A DNA stretch of 24,715 bases from CAYPEL01 sp964409635. GTDB taxonomy: Bacteria; Pseudomonadota; Gammaproteobacteria; DSM-19610. The notes beneath the pieces were generated by a model that worked only from the letters and a program-made list of their open reading frames with translations, was not told the origin of the DNA and did not search any database. The stretch lies in the NCBI GenBank assembly GCA_964409635.1, contig CAYPEL010000023.1:1-24715 (forward strand), given 5' to 3'. Position 1 is the first letter of the stretch. Each line of letters opens with the position of its first letter. The position numbers were made by a program, and so were the translations under genes. Shown one piece after another: positions 24,653 through 24,715 of the stretch.

Positions 24653-24715
24653 ATAGATGGCGCCACTATCTTGCGCGTCAGGGAACACCCATTGGCCCTA
24701 ACGATATGTTGATCG
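24652..24715 (+). pseudogene. VapC-like PIN-domain toxin fragment, cut by window edge
   Basis: The frame reads YRWRHYLARQGTPIGPNDML then I at the edge. GTPIGPNDMLI is the conserved third acidic motif of VapC PIN nucleases. The 5' two thirds of a vapC gene (about 130 aa) are absent; instead the frame emerges from the 48-bp hairpin repeat. Only 21 codons are visible, so this is a moderate call. Confidence 0.5.

Overview
The window looks like part of a gammaproteobacterial chromosome of roughly balanced GC content. The evidence is FadE/FadI/FadJ-type beta-oxidation enzymes, a Tag-type DNA glycosylase, an AcrB-like RND pump, tightly overlapping genes and REP-like palindromes. A sulfur-globule-like secreted protein and a persulfide-sensor-like ArsR regulator suggest a sulfur-metabolising relative, but this is inference and no species can be named. 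No rRNA, tRNA, CRISPR array, replication origin or attachment site was found.

Region 1 (138-8689, minus strand) is one compact fatty-acid degradation operon. In transcription order it holds a permuted papain-like (YiiX-type) hydrolase, fadE acyl-CoA dehydrogenase, fadI thiolase, fadJ-type hydratase/3-hydroxyacyl-CoA dehydrogenase and a long-chain acyl-CoA synthetase. The junctions are ATGA overlaps, a 49-base overlap and a 2-base gap, so translation is probably coupled. Together the enzymes activate a fatty acid and complete a full beta-oxidation round.

Region 2 (8690-11687, minus) has an AT-rich spacer with an orphan reading-frame remnant, a secreted tandem-repeat protein ending in a dockerin-like calcium-binding domain, and a class V aminotransferase. 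A near-perfect REP doublet lies between this gene and the divergent block that follows.

Region 3 (11860-16573, plus) is a three-gene overlapping operon: a periplasmic adaptor, an RND permease, and tag (3-methyladenine DNA glycosylase I). No outer-membrane partner is present.

Region 4 (16574-20966) has a sulfur-globule-like Gly/Asn/Tyr-rich exported protein on the plus strand, converging on a minus-strand operon across a bidirectional terminator. That operon encodes a hybrid histidine kinase, a REC-PAS protein and an ArsR repressor whose two cysteines are spaced as in SqrR/BigR. The kinase has a recognisable sigma70-type promoter.

Region 5 (20967-24715) is an accessory, decayed segment. It holds the catalytic-Ser end of a subtilisin-like protease (pseudogene), an intact RES/Xre toxin-antitoxin pair with twin operators over its promoter, the N-terminus of an IS91-type transposase, the C-terminal half of an IS3-type transposase with its right end, a small secreted protein, and a vapC fragment at the window edge. 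An identical 48-bp hairpin repeat and a second short palindromic repeat each occur on both sides of this debris, next to truncated genes.
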